Under the pieces are notes generated by a model that worked only from the letters and a program-made list of their open reading frames with translations, was not told the origin of the DNA and did not search any database. A stretch of 64,000 nucleotides of DNA from Deltaproteobacteria bacterium (GTDB taxonomy: Bacteria; Myxococcota; Myxococcia; Myxococcales; Anaeromyxobacteraceae), in contig JACRMN010000010.1 of the NCBI GenBank assembly GCA_016214955.1, positions 186,001 to 250,000 on the forward strand, written 5' to 3'. Within the stretch, counting starts at the first letter, position 1. Each line of letters begins with the position of its first letter. Positions 39,245 to 47,924 of the stretch are shown here, in pieces. Both the position numbers and the translations under genes were made by a program.

Positions 39245-39910
39245 ATGCTGCTCCGGGTCGAGTCGCTCGACGTCTCCATCAAGTCCCTGCGCATCCTGCG
39301 CGGCGTGGATCTCTCGGTCGAGGACGGCCAGCTGGTGGGGCTCATCGGGCGCAACGGGGCGGGGAAGACGACCCTGCTTCGCACCCTGGCCGGCGTCCTC
39401 GAGCCGGCGGTGGGCTCCATCAAGCTCGACGGGAAGGAGCTGGGCGGGGTGCCGCCCCACAGGCGCGCCCGGCTGGGCATCGGCTGGATGCCGGAGGACC
39501 GGCGCATCGTCCCGCAGCTCACCGTGGAGGAGAACGTGCTGCTGCCGGCCTGGGCCACCGGCGCGCCCGACGCCGCCCGGCGGCTGCGCCGGGTCTACGA
39601 GATGATCCCGGAGGTGGCCGGCTTCCGCGAGCGCAAGGGGCTCCAGCTCTCCGGCGGGCAGCAGAAGCTGACGGCGCTGGCCCGCGCCCTGGTGGTGGGG
39701 ACCCGGCTGCTGCTCCTCGACGAGCCCTTCGAGGGAGTGGCCCCGGTGCTGGCAGCGCGCCTGGCGGAGCTGGTGGCGCTCCTCAAGAAGGAAGGGCTCT
39801 CGGTCATCCTGGCGGAATCGGATGTCTCCCACGCGGCCCGGCTGCTCGACGTGATCTTCCACATCGACCGCGGCACGGTGCGGCGCAGCCAGGCCGGCGA
39901 GCCCGCCTGA
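39245..39910 (+). CDS. livF: HAAT ABC ATPase LivF (system B)
   Basis: A 221-residue ABC ATPase, shorter than the usual ~235. Walker A is GRNGAGKTT, signature LSGGQQKLTALARAL, Walker B LLLLDEPFEGV, and VILAESDVSHAARLLD replaces the usual LVEQN segment. It ends the livKHMGF operon; a 99-base GC-rich gap with weak inverted repeats separates it from the methyltransferase gene. Confidence 0.9.
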   Translation: MLLRVESLDVSIKSLRILRGVDLSVEDGQLVGLIGRNGAGKTTLLRTLAGVLEPAVGSIKLDGKELGGVPPHRRARLGIGWMPEDRRIVPQLTVEENVLLPAWATGAPDAARRLRRVYEMIPEVAGFRERKGLQLSGGQQKLTALARALVVGTRLLLLDEPFEGVAPVLAARLAELVALLKKEGLSVILAESDVSHAARLLDVIFHIDRGTVRRSQAGEPA

Positions 39911-40009
39911 GGGGCCTGGCTCCGGGACGCGGCACCGCCACCGGAGAGGCCGCCCTCGAGCGGACGCCCGGCGCTGGCGGGTCCCCGGGGCCCGGGGGAG
40001 AATGGCGGT

Positions 40010-40945
40010 GTGCAGATCCACGGCGATCGAGAAGCCGAGCTGGCCGGCGCCACGCTCGACGAGCTGCGGGCGCGCCACCCGGCCGAGTGGGAGAAGGTGA
40101 GCGAGGCGGTGCTGGCGGCCCTGGCCAGCGGCAGCGCCGAGAAGGTGGCGGCGCTGGCCCGTGCCGCACGGGCCGAGGCCGACCTGTGGCGCGAGCGGCT
40201 GCGGAGGAGCGGGGGCAACCCGGCGGTCCTGGCCACCGCCCTGCCGGTGCTGGTGCGCGAGCGGATGGGGCGGCTGGCCATCGAGAAGACGGCGCTGGCG
40301 GTGGCGGCGCGGGAGGCCGGCGGCACCGTGCGCCTCGGCCTCTGGAGCGGGCTGGTGGTGCAGCGGCTGCTCTTCGCGGGCCGCGGCCTCGAGCGGAAGC
40401 CGGTCTCGCTGGCGGCCTTCCGGCTCGCCTGGCCGCTGGTCCCCGACAGGAGGCTGGTGATGCCGCTGGTGCAGACGCGCGGCATCTACTGCTTCTACTC
40501 GCGGGAGCTGGTGCGGAGGCTGGCGGCGCTGTGCCAGGGGCCCTGCCTGGAGATCGCCGCCGGCGACGGGACCCTCTCCCGCTTCCTGGCCGCCGAGGGG
40601 GTGGCGGTGACCGCCACCGACGACGGCAGCTGGGGCCACGCGGTGACGCCGCCGCCCTCGGTGGAGCGGCTCGAGGCGCGGGAGGCGCTGCGGCGCCACC
40701 GGCCGCGCACGGTGATCTGCTCCTGGCCGCCGCCCGGCAACCCCTTCGAGCGGGCGGTCTTCGAGGCCCCGGGCGTGGAGCGGTACCTGCTGATCACCAG
40801 CCGCCACCGCTTCGCGGCCGGCGACTGGAAGGCCTACGAGCGGCAGCAGGCCTTCGCCTGGGCGGAGGAGCCGGCGCTCACGGCGCTGGTCTTGCCCCCG
40901 GAGCTGGATCCGGCGGTGCTCGTCTTCCGGCGGAAGGCCGCCTAG
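40010..40945 (+). CDS. SAM-dependent methyltransferase-like protein
   Basis: A 311-residue protein. The N-terminal half is helical and Ala/Arg/Leu-rich. The C-terminal half has a Rossmann methyltransferase core: GPCLEIAAGDGTLSRFLAAEG (motif I), TATDDGSW (acidic end of beta 2) and VICSWPPPGNPFE (motif IV region with a PPPGN). The substrate is unknown. The start is GTG with GGGGGAG upstream. Its TAG stop shares the bases CTAG with the stop of the convergent ACT-domain gene. It could be read from the Liv system B transcript, but no functional tie is evident. Confidence 0.75.
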   Translation: MQIHGDREAELAGATLDELRARHPAEWEKVSEAVLAALASGSAEKVAALARAARAEADLWRERLRRSGGNPAVLATALPVLVRERMGRLAIEKTALAVAAREAGGTVRLGLWSGLVVQRLLFAGRGLERKPVSLAAFRLAWPLVPDRRLVMPLVQTRGIYCFYSRELVRRLAALCQGPCLEIAAGDGTLSRFLAAEGVAVTATDDGSWGHAVTPPPSVERLEAREALRRHRPRTVICSWPPPGNPFERAVFEAPGVERYLLITSRHRFAAGDWKAYERQQAFAWAEEPALTALVLPPELDPAVLVFRRKAA

Positions 40946-41331
40946 CGGAGCGCCCGGAGCGCCGCCTTCGCGTCGCGCACGGCCAGGTAGATGTTCACCT
41001 TGCCGGTGCGGCGAGCGGTGCCCAGGTAGGCGTAGTCGATGTTGACGCCGGCGGCGCCGAGCCGCTCGGCCACGCGAGCCAGGGCGCCGGGCGCGTCGGC
41101 CACGGTGACCTCGACCACCTCGTCGGCAGCGGTCTTCCAGCCGTGCTGGGCGAAGACCCTCTTGGCCACCGCCGGCCTGTCGACCACCAGCCGCAGGAAC
41201 CCGCGCCCGTCCATGGCCGTGGCCATGAAGGCGCGGATGTTGACCTTCTTGGCGCCCAGGGCGTCGGCCACCTGCGCCAGCATCCCCGGGCGGTTCTCCA
41301 TCCAGGCGGACAGCTGCGAGACTCTCGGCAT
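40942..41331 (-). CDS. tandem ACT-domain protein
   Basis: A 129-residue protein made of two ACT-like repeats. The first begins PRVSQLSAWMENRPGMLAQVADALGAKKVNI, the second VVEVTVADAPGALARVAERLGAAGVNIDYAY; each carries the GML/GAL and the VNI of the fold. ACT domains bind amino acids and regulate metabolic enzymes. Stand-alone proteins of this size act as small sensors, and branched-chain amino acid or aromatic amino acid binding is possible given the setting, but is not shown. The ATG at 41331 is the natural start. Confidence 0.85.
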   Translation of the reverse strand: MPRVSQLSAWMENRPGMLAQVADALGAKKVNIRAFMATAMDGRGFLRLVVDRPAVAKRVFAQHGWKTAADEVVEVTVADAPGALARVAERLGAAGVNIDYAYLGTARRTGKVNIYLAVRDAKAALRALR

Positions 41332-41405
41332 GGAGGTAGCGTAACCCGGCATCCGGCGCGGCGCCAACGGCGGCTCCGGACGACACGTTTCGTGAACACC
41401 ACCCG

Positions 41406-42560
41406 CTAGGCGGCCCCGGCCCGGGCCCGCTCCTCGCCCAGGAAGGCCTCCACCTCGCCACGGCGTGCCATGGTGTCGGCGTACCCCAGTTCCTGGCAGC
41501 GACCCACGTAGACCGGCTCGAAGCCCAGGTAGGACAGCAGGTCCGAGCCGCCCTCGGCGGCGGCGCCGATGCCCTTCAGCAGGTAGCGCAGGAAGCCGGG
41601 GAAGCGCCGGTACTGGTCGAGCGCCAGCTCCCCCAGGTCGCGCGAGGGGCGCAGCACCAGGATGGGAATCTGCCGCAGCGGCTCCGGGAGCTGCTCCAGC
41701 CGGGCCGGCGGGATGAGCGAGAGGGTGCGGTTCATGCGCTCCAGCCGCTCCACGTCCCCCTCCAGCGAGTCCAGGAAGACAGCGTTGAGGAGCAGGCCGG
41801 CGATCTGGGAGATGGCCAGGTCCTGGGGCGGGCCGCGGCCGGGCTCGCGCGGCCCCTCCAGGTGGCGCACGCCCACCGCCAGCAGGCGGGTGGCCCCCAT
41901 GTGGATGGCCGGCGACAGCGGCGAGAGCAGCCGGACGCAGCCGTCGCCGTAGTAGACCCCGCGCATGCGCACCGGCGGGAAGATGACCGGGATGGCGGCC
42001 GAGGCCATGACGTGGTCGATCTTGATGTGCTCGCGCACGCCGATGCGGATGGCGCGCCGCCAGGGGCGGATCTCGGGGGCGCCGTCGAAGAAGGTGACGG
42101 CGGTGCCGTCGCCGTAGTTGGTGGCCGAGACCGCCACGCCGCGCAGCACCCCGGTGCGGATGTGGCGGCGCATGCGGGGCACCGGCAGGTGCGCCCGCAT
42201 GAACTCGCGCATCGGCGTGGTGTCGAGGAGGTAGTTGATGTCGCTGGCGCCCAGGAGGCCGCCGGCGGTGAGCTCGCGCAGCCAGCGGCCGCCCACGCCC
42301 AGCATCTTGCGCGCGTCGGTGCGGTACACCTTGTCGGGCGTGAGCGAGAGCCAGAGCGCCGAGAGGCGCGTGGCGGCGTTGCGGAAGTCCTCGGCGCCGG
42401 CGGCCACCGAGACGCCGTTGACGGCACCGGCGGAGACGCCGCTGATGACCCGGAAGCGGCTCGGGCCGGGGCCGTGAATCTCGGCCAGCGCCGAGATCAC
42501 GCCCACCTGGTACGCGGCGCGGGCCCCTCCGCCCGTCAGCACGAGGCCGAGCTCTCCCAC
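41406..42560 (-). CDS. patatin-like phospholipase
   Basis: A 384-residue patatin-type lipid acyl hydrolase with a Ser-Asp dyad. The oxyanion segment LVLTGGGARAAYQVGV is at the N-terminus and the nucleophile elbow is SGVSAGAVNGV. The catalytic Asp lies in YYGDGCVRLLSPLSPAI, where the usual DGG or DGA reads DGC. The C-terminal half (LDQYRRFPGFLRYLLKGIG...) is not a recognised domain. The start is GTG; the upstream in-frame extension lacks family similarity. It should act on membrane or storage lipids in the cytoplasm. It is followed 75 bases on by the ACT gene on the same strand. Confidence 0.87.
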   Translation of the reverse strand: MGELGLVLTGGGARAAYQVGVISALAEIHGPGPSRFRVISGVSAGAVNGVSVAAGAEDFRNAATRLSALWLSLTPDKVYRTDARKMLGVGGRWLRELTAGGLLGASDINYLLDTTPMREFMRAHLPVPRMRRHIRTGVLRGVAVSATNYGDGTAVTFFDGAPEIRPWRRAIRIGVREHIKIDHVMASAAIPVIFPPVRMRGVYYGDGCVRLLSPLSPAIHMGATRLLAVGVRHLEGPREPGRGPPQDLAISQIAGLLLNAVFLDSLEGDVERLERMNRTLSLIPPARLEQLPEPLRQIPILVLRPSRDLGELALDQYRRFPGFLRYLLKGIGAAAEGGSDLLSYLGFEPVYVGRCQELGYADTMARRGEVEAFLGEERARAGAA

Positions 42561-42622
42561 GGACGGAGCGTAGCAACGACGCGCCGCAGGGGCAAAGGCG
42601 CCGCCGCCCCGCGCGCCCGAGC

Positions 42623-42997
42623 TCAGGCTGTCCCCGGCCGGGCCTGCTTGCGGATCTTCTTGAGGAAGGTCTTGGTGCAGCGGCCGTGCGTGCCCTCGTG
42701 GACCACGATCTCGGCGACGATCCGCGCCTTGGCGTCGGCCGCCAGCGCGGTGCTGGCGTTCACCTCGGCCGCGAGCTGGATGCCCTCGGGCGTCAGCGGG
42801 ACCTTGGGGCCGGTGGGCGGCTGCACCGCGGCGGCCTTGTGGTGCGAGGGCTTGGTCTTGGTGACGTCGTGGAAGCCGTAGGCCGCCTCGGCGCGCCGCC
42901 CGGTGCCGCGACAGCTGGGGCAGGTGGCCGAGCTGCCGCCCAGCGCGTTGCCGATCCGCCCGTCTCCCCCGCACATGCGGCAGAGGTCACCTTCCAT
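42623..42997 (-). CDS. short zinc-finger protein (CxxCxGxG type), myxobacterial-like
   Basis: A 124-residue protein. Its N-terminus carries CRMCGGDGRIGN and CPSCRGTGRR, two CxxCxGxG-type motifs like half a DnaJ zinc-binding domain, but there is no J domain. The rest (YGFHDVTKTKPSHHK, VPLTPEGIQLAAEVN, VVHEGTHGRCTKTFLKKIRKQ) matches no family I know. I recall similar short proteins from myxobacteria, sometimes labelled DnaJ-like. The ATG at 42997 has CGGAG upstream. The function is unknown; nucleic-acid or protein binding through zinc is plausible. Confidence 0.78.
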   Translation of the reverse strand: MEGDLCRMCGGDGRIGNALGGSSATCPSCRGTGRRAEAAYGFHDVTKTKPSHHKAAAVQPPTGPKVPLTPEGIQLAAEVNASTALAADAKARIVAEIVVHEGTHGRCTKTFLKKIRKQARPGTA

Positions 42998-43075
42998 CGT
43001 CGCTCCGGGGAGCCGCCTCGGGAGGGGAACGCATCCCGGCACCTGTAGCACGTTTGCGGTGGGCGAATCCGCTCC

Positions 43076-43091
43076 CCGGGCCCTCGCCCGG
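43076..43091 (-). terminator. hairpin after pntB
   Basis: CCGGGC (43076-43081) pairs with GCCCGG (43086-43091), 36 bases beyond the pntB stop, in a 129-base gap before the zinc-finger gene. No U tract; a weak call. Confidence 0.3.
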
Positions 43092-43126
43092 CCACGAGAA
43101 CCCGGCCCGGACCTGGCCGTCGCGGC

Positions 43127-44512
43127 TCATACCTGCTTCACCTGCTCGGCCAGCCGCTGCAGGGACACCTTGGCGTCGCCGAAGAGCATCGAGGTGTTGG
43201 GGGCGTGGAAGAGCAGGTTCTCGATGCCGGCGAAGCCCGGGGCCATGCTGCGCTTCAGCACGATGACCTGCTTGGCCCGGTCCACGTCGAGGATGGGCAT
43301 CCCGAAGATGGGGCTGCCCCGGTCGGTGCGGGCCGCCGGGTTGACCACGTCGTTGGCCCCGATGACCAGCGCCACGTCGCAGGAGGGGAACTCGGGGTTC
43401 ACCTCCTCCATCTCCCGGAGCTTGTCGTAGGGGATGTCGGCCTCGGCCAGCAGCACGTTCATGTGGCCGGGCATGCGGCCGGCCACCGGGTGGATGGCGT
43501 ACTTCACCTCGCCGCCGTTCTTCTCGATGAGCGCCGCCAGCTCCTTCACCGCGTGCTGGGCCTGGGCCACCGCCAGGCCGTAGCCCGGGACCACGATCAC
43601 CTTCTGGGCGTACGCGAGCTGCACCGCCGCGTCCTCGACGGAGATGGCCCGCACCGGCAGCGGGCCGGCGCCGGCGGCCGCGGCCGGCGGAGGGGCACCG
43701 AAGGCCCCGAAGAGCACGTTGCCGAAGGAGCGGTTCATGGCCCGCGACATGGCGATGGAGAGGATGAAGCCCGAGGCGCCGTCGAGGGCGCCGGCGATGA
43801 TGAGGACGTTGTTGCCGATGGCGAAGCCGGTGGCCGACGATGCCAGCCCGGCGTAGCTGTTGAGCAGCGAGATCACCACCGGCATGTCGGCGCCGCCGAT
43901 GGGCAGCACCAACGAGACGCCGATGACGAGCCCCAGCACCACCATGAGGTAGAAGGCCCAGGCGGTGTCCGGCTGCCACACCAGGTAGAGGAAGAGCGCC
44001 ACCGTGAGCGCGAAAAGGCCGCCGTTGACGGCGTTCTGCCCGCGGAAGGTGATGGGCACCCCCGGCACCAGCTCCTGCAGCTTGAGGAAGGCCATCAGGC
44101 TGCCGGTGATGGTGAGCGAGCCGAACATGACCTCGAAGCCCAGCGCCGCCATCAGCGGCCGGGAGACGAAGGCGCCGTTTCCCATCCGGTCGAACTCGGC
44201 GATGCCCACCAGCGTGGCGGCGATGGCGCCGAACATGTGGCTGGCGGCGATGCGCTGGGGCATGGCCGTCATCGGCACCCACATGCCCATGGGCCAGCCG
44301 ATGGCGCCGCCGATGGCCAGGCCGGCCAGGATCCAGTGGTACTCGACGATCTCCCGGTGGAGCAGCGTCCCGCAGATGGCCAGCAGCATGCCCACGGCGG
44401 CCTGCTGCATGCCGCGGCGGGCGCTGTCGGGCCGGGTGAGGCTGCGCAGGCCCAGGATGAAGAACACCGAGGCCGCCAGGTAGCTGGCCTCGATGACCAG
44501 GACGCGGCTCAC
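43127..44512 (-). CDS. pntB: NAD(P) transhydrogenase subunit beta
   Basis: A 461-residue membrane subunit. The N-terminal two thirds hold about nine hydrophobic helices of the proton channel (from MSRVLVIEASYLAASVFFILG). The C-terminal domain III binds NADP(H): VIVVPGYGLAVAQAQHAV, GRMPGHMNVLLAEADIPYD and DVALVIGANDVVNPAA. With the alpha subunits it couples proton entry to hydride transfer from NADH to NADP+. Its start overlaps the stop of the preceding small subunit gene by four bases. It is the last gene of the livGFKHM-pnt run. Confidence 0.95.
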   Translation of the reverse strand: MSRVLVIEASYLAASVFFILGLRSLTRPDSARRGMQQAAVGMLLAICGTLLHREIVEYHWILAGLAIGGAIGWPMGMWVPMTAMPQRIAASHMFGAIAATLVGIAEFDRMGNGAFVSRPLMAALGFEVMFGSLTITGSLMAFLKLQELVPGVPITFRGQNAVNGGLFALTVALFLYLVWQPDTAWAFYLMVVLGLVIGVSLVLPIGGADMPVVISLLNSYAGLASSATGFAIGNNVLIIAGALDGASGFILSIAMSRAMNRSFGNVLFGAFGAPPPAAAAGAGPLPVRAISVEDAAVQLAYAQKVIVVPGYGLAVAQAQHAVKELAALIEKNGGEVKYAIHPVAGRMPGHMNVLLAEADIPYDKLREMEEVNPEFPSCDVALVIGANDVVNPAARTDRGSPIFGMPILDVDRAKQVIVLKRSMAPGFAGIENLLFHAPNTSMLFGDAKVSLQRLAEQVKQV

Positions 44513-44829
44513 CGCTCCTTCCCGCCCTTCCCCGCCTCGGGCCGGGCCCGGTGGAACATCTTCAGCATCCGGTCGGTGATGAGGAAGCCGCCGACCACGT
44601 TGATGGTGGCCGCCACCACCGCCAGGAAGCCGAGGAAGGTGGTGAGGCGGGCGTGGCCCGAGCCGGCCGCCACCAGCGAGCCCACCAGCGAGATGCCGCT
44701 GATGGCGTTGGTGGCGCTCATGAGCGGGGTGTGGAGCAGCGGCGGCACCCGGGTGATGACCAGGAAGCCGACGAAGCCGGCCAGGAGGAAGACGTAGAGC
44801 TCGACGATCTGCAGCGCGGTCTCGTGCAT
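44509..44829 (-). CDS. pntAB: NAD(P) transhydrogenase subunit alpha, membrane part
   Basis: A 106-residue protein with three to four hydrophobic helices, matching the membrane part of the alpha subunit when that subunit is split. Characteristic is VTRVPPLLHTPLMSATNAISGI, followed by VGSLVAAG and FLGFLAVVAATINVVGGFLITDRML. It overlaps pntB by four bases and follows the soluble alpha gene by seven. The three-gene split arrangement occurs in many alpha- and deltaproteobacteria. Confidence 0.94.
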   Translation of the reverse strand: MHETALQIVELYVFLLAGFVGFLVITRVPPLLHTPLMSATNAISGISLVGSLVAAGSGHARLTTFLGFLAVVAATINVVGGFLITDRMLKMFHRARPEAGKGGKER

Positions 44830-44836
44830 GGGGCTC

Positions 44837-45940
44837 CTAGCGGCGCAGGATCTCGCCGGCGTGGCACAGGGCCATGGGGCCGGCCACCTCGTCGGCGGGG
44901 TCGAAGGCCAGCTTGCCTTCGCGCACCAGCACCTGCACCAGGGCCTGGAGGTTGCGGGCCAGCATCTGGCTGGCGTGCCAGGGGAGCCGCGACGGGAGGT
45001 CGAGCGGGCCCAGCACGGCCACCCCGCCCTCCTCCACCGTCTCGCCCGGCCGCGTCAGCTCGCAGTTGCCGCCGCCCTCGGCGGCCAGGTCCACCAGCGC
45101 CGAGCCCGGGCGCATCGAGCGCACCATGGCGGCACTCACCAGGCGCGGCGCCGGGCGGCCCGGCACCTGGGCGGTGGTGATCACCAGGTCCTGCTGGGGC
45201 AGGTGCCGGGCGAGCGCCTCTGCCACCCGCCGCTGCTGCTCCTCCTGCAGCTCGCGGGCGTACCCGCCGGCCCCCTCGGCCTGCACCGGAACGTCGAGGA
45301 AGGTGGCGCCCAGTGACTGCACCTGCTCCTTCACCGCCGGCCGCACGTCGAAGGCCGAGACCATGGCGCCGAGGCGGCGGGCGGTGGCGATGGCCTGGAG
45401 GCCGGCGACGCCGGCGCCGACGACGAAGGCCCGGGCCGGCGCCAGGGTGCCGGCGGCGGTGGTGAGCATGGGCAGGATGCGCCCCATGTGCGTGGCCCCG
45501 AGGAGCACCGCCAGGTACCCGGCCAGGGTGGCCTGCGACGAGAGGGCGTCGAGGGACTGGGCCCGGGAGATGCGCGGCACCCGCTCCAGCGCCAGGGCCG
45601 TCACCCGGCGGCGCACCAGCACCGGCAGCAGCGCCTCGGCGGCCGGGCTCCCCGGCCCCAGGAAGCAGGCCAGCAGCGCCCCTTCGGCCAGCCCCTCGGC
45701 CTCGGCCGGCGCGGGCGCCCGCACCTGCAGGACCAGCTCCGCCTGGCGGGCCGCGGCCGCCCCCTCGCCCACGTCGGCGCCGGAGGCGCGGTAGGCGTCG
45801 TCGCCGAAGCCGGCCACCCGTCCCGCCCCGGCCTGGACGGCAACCTGGTGGCCGTCGCGCACCAGGCGTCCGACCGCCTCGGGGGTGAGCGCCACGCGCC
45901 GCTCCCCAGGGACCGTCTCCGCCGGCACGCCGATGCGCAT
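44837..45940 (-). CDS. pntAA: NAD(P) transhydrogenase subunit alpha, soluble NAD-binding part
   Basis: A 367-residue cytoplasmic subunit that binds NAD(H). It starts MRIGVPAETVPGERRVALTPEAV, shared with alanine dehydrogenases, and its Rossmann motif is VVGAGVAGLQAIATARRLGA followed by SAFDVRPAVKEQV. DLVITTAQVPGRPAPRLVS and SALVDLAAEGGGNCE are further family segments. Its ATG lies six bases after the livM stop, so expression is probably tied to the third Liv system. Confidence 0.95.
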   Translation of the reverse strand: MRIGVPAETVPGERRVALTPEAVGRLVRDGHQVAVQAGAGRVAGFGDDAYRASGADVGEGAAAARQAELVLQVRAPAPAEAEGLAEGALLACFLGPGSPAAEALLPVLVRRRVTALALERVPRISRAQSLDALSSQATLAGYLAVLLGATHMGRILPMLTTAAGTLAPARAFVVGAGVAGLQAIATARRLGAMVSAFDVRPAVKEQVQSLGATFLDVPVQAEGAGGYARELQEEQQRRVAEALARHLPQQDLVITTAQVPGRPAPRLVSAAMVRSMRPGSALVDLAAEGGGNCELTRPGETVEEGGVAVLGPLDLPSRLPWHASQMLARNLQALVQVLVREGKLAFDPADEVAGPMALCHAGEILRR

Positions 45941-45946
45941 GGGCTC

Positions 45947-46927
45947 CTAGATGGGGAAGCTCTTCAGGAGGCGGGCCGCCTCCCCCACGAAGCCGCGCCG
46001 GAAGGCGAGCACGCCCACCACGAAGACGCAGCCGATGATGACCGTGACCCAGTCGCCGAAGCCGGAGAGGTAGTTCTCCATGGCCACGACGATGAGCGCG
46101 CCCGCCGAGGGGCCCATGACCGTGCCCATGCCGCCGAGCAGCGTCATCAGCACCACCTCGCCCGACTTGTGCCAGTGCACGTCGGTGAGGGTCTCGAACT
46201 GGAGCACCACCGCCTTGGTGGCGCCGGCCAGCCCGGCCAGGCCCGCCGAGATGACGAAGGCCACCAGCTTGTAGCGGTCGACGTCGTAGCCCAGCGACAG
46301 CGCCCGCGGCTCGTTCTCGCGGATGGAGCGGAGCACGTGGCCGAAGGGGGAGTGGATGGTGCGGTAGATGACGTAGAAGCCGAGCAGGAACACCACGTAC
46401 ACGAAGTAGTACATGGCGTAGCGCCCCTCGAGGGGGAAGAGGCCCAGCGCCTTGCCGCGAGGGATGCCCTGCAGGCCGTCCTCGCCGCCGGTGAACGGCA
46501 GCTGCACCGCCACGAAGTAGATCATCTGGGCGAAGCCCAGGGTGATCATGGCGAAGTAGATGCCGGAGCGCCGGATGGCCAGGCCGCCGATGACGAGACC
46601 CAGGACGGTGGCCACCAGGGTGCCGAGGAGGATGCCGGCCTCGGTGGGCCAGCCCCAGACCTTGAGGGCGTGGCCGGTGACGTAGCCGGCCGAGCCCAGG
46701 AAGGCGGCGTGGCCGAAGGAGAGCAGCCCGGTGTAGCCGAGCAGCAGGTTGAAGGCGCTGGCGAAGAGCGCCATGCAGAGCACGTTCATGAGGAAGACCG
46801 GGTAGACGGCGAAGGGCGCCAGCGCCCCCAGCCCGGCCATGACGGCGAAGAAGATGGCCTTGCGCCGGGGGGTGATGACCCCCATGCGGATCAGCGTCCG
46901 CGGCTCGTGGATCCCGGTGCCGCTCAC
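45947..46927 (-). CDS. livM: HAAT ABC permease LivM (system C)
   Basis: A 326-residue permease beginning with GTG that overlaps the livH stop by four bases. About nine hydrophobic segments; GYTGLLSFGHAAFLGSAGYV, RRSGIYFAMITLGFAQMIYF and LMTLLGGMGTVMGPSAGALIV are LivM hallmarks, as is SIRENEPRALSLGYDV. The first ~25 residues are polar. It is followed directly by pntAA. Confidence 0.91.
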   Translation of the reverse strand: MSGTGIHEPRTLIRMGVITPRRKAIFFAVMAGLGALAPFAVYPVFLMNVLCMALFASAFNLLLGYTGLLSFGHAAFLGSAGYVTGHALKVWGWPTEAGILLGTLVATVLGLVIGGLAIRRSGIYFAMITLGFAQMIYFVAVQLPFTGGEDGLQGIPRGKALGLFPLEGRYAMYYFVYVVFLLGFYVIYRTIHSPFGHVLRSIRENEPRALSLGYDVDRYKLVAFVISAGLAGLAGATKAVVLQFETLTDVHWHKSGEVVLMTLLGGMGTVMGPSAGALIVVAMENYLSGFGDWVTVIIGCVFVVGVLAFRRGFVGEAARLLKSFPI

Positions 46928-47787
46928 TTCTCCCTCCCGAACAGCCCCGCGGGGCGCAGCAGCAGCACCACCGCCATGATGGCGAAGACCACGGTCGCGG
47001 CCGCCGGCGGGTAGAGGTACTTGGTCAGCCCCTCCACCAGCCCCAGCCCCACGCCGGTGACGATGGAGCCGAAGATCGAGCCCATCCCGCCGATGACCAC
47101 CACCGCGAAGACCACGATGATGAGCGAGGAGCCCATCGACGGGCTCACCTGGTAGATGGGCGCGGCCATCACCCCGGCGAACCCGGCCAGCGCCACGCCG
47201 AAGCCGAAGGTGAGCGTCATCATCAGCGGGACGTTGACGCCGAAGGCCTGCAGCAGCCTGGGGTTCTCGGTTCCGGCCCGCAGGTAGGCGCCGAGCTTGG
47301 TGCGCTCGATCACGAACCAGGAGGCGAAGCACACCAGCAGCGACACCAGCACCACCCAGGCCCGGTACTTGGGCAGGTACATGAAGCCCAGGTTGGAGCC
47401 GCCCTGGAGCGCCTCGGGGACCGGGAACGAGTTGCCGGAGTTGCCGTACTGGTGGTGGAAGAGCCCCTCGATGATGAGGGTGAGGCCGAAGGTGAGGAGC
47501 AGGCCGTAGAGGTTGTCGAGCTGGTAGAGCCGCCTCAGCATGGTGCGCTCCACCACCACGCCCAGGACGCCCACCGCCAGCGGCGACAGGAGCAGCGCGG
47601 GCCAGTAGCCGATGCCCAGCGACGAGAGCCCGATCCAGGCGAAGAAGGCCCCCGTCATGTACAGCGCCCCGTGGGCGAAGTTCACGACGTTGACCAGGCC
47701 GAAGATGATCGACAGCCCCAGCGAGAGCAGCGCGTAGAAGGAGCCGTTGATGAGCCCGACCAGCAGCTGCCCGAAGAGCGCCTGCAC
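46924..47787 (-). CDS. livH: HAAT ABC permease LivH (system C)
   Basis: A 287-residue permease. LINGSFYALLSLGLSIIFGLVNVVNFAHGALYM opens the protein, and VVVIGGMGSIFGSIVTGVGLGLVEGL is the conserved late element. It lies 137 bases after livK, the gap being filled by hairpins, and overlaps livM. These permeases form the channel for the substrate bound by the system C LivK. Confidence 0.91.
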   Translation of the reverse strand: MQALFGQLLVGLINGSFYALLSLGLSIIFGLVNVVNFAHGALYMTGAFFAWIGLSSLGIGYWPALLLSPLAVGVLGVVVERTMLRRLYQLDNLYGLLLTFGLTLIIEGLFHHQYGNSGNSFPVPEALQGGSNLGFMYLPKYRAWVVLVSLLVCFASWFVIERTKLGAYLRAGTENPRLLQAFGVNVPLMMTLTFGFGVALAGFAGVMAAPIYQVSPSMGSSLIIVVFAVVVIGGMGSIFGSIVTGVGLGLVEGLTKYLYPPAAATVVFAIMAVVLLLRPAGLFGREK

Positions 47788-47798
47788 GCCGCCTCCTT

Positions 47799-47911
47799 GC
47801 CATTCGCCGTTCGCCCCTCGACCTCGCTCGGGGCGAACGGCTCCTCGTTGGCCTTCCCGTTCTCCCCGGGCAGAGGGGCGCCTTGCGCCCCGGAGCCGGG
47901 GGGCGAACGGG
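47799..47911. repeat. intercistronic hairpin cluster between livK and livH (system C)
   Basis: CGTTCGCCCC (47808-47817) pairs with GGGGCGAACG (47830-47839) and GGGGCGC (47875-47881) with GCGCCCC (47885-47891). GGGCGAACGG occurs directly repeated at 47831 and 47901. The 12 bases CATTCGCCGTTC at the left edge reappear inverted at about 50660-50671, in the interval before livG. The cluster could limit read-through or stabilise the livK mRNA end, or be a small repeat family. Confidence 0.5.
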
Positions 47912-47924
47912 CCGGTCGTTCAGG

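Noticed and set aside
42623-42997. Call as DnaJ chaperone
   Set aside because: It has only CxxCxGxG-type motifs and no J domain or HPD motif.
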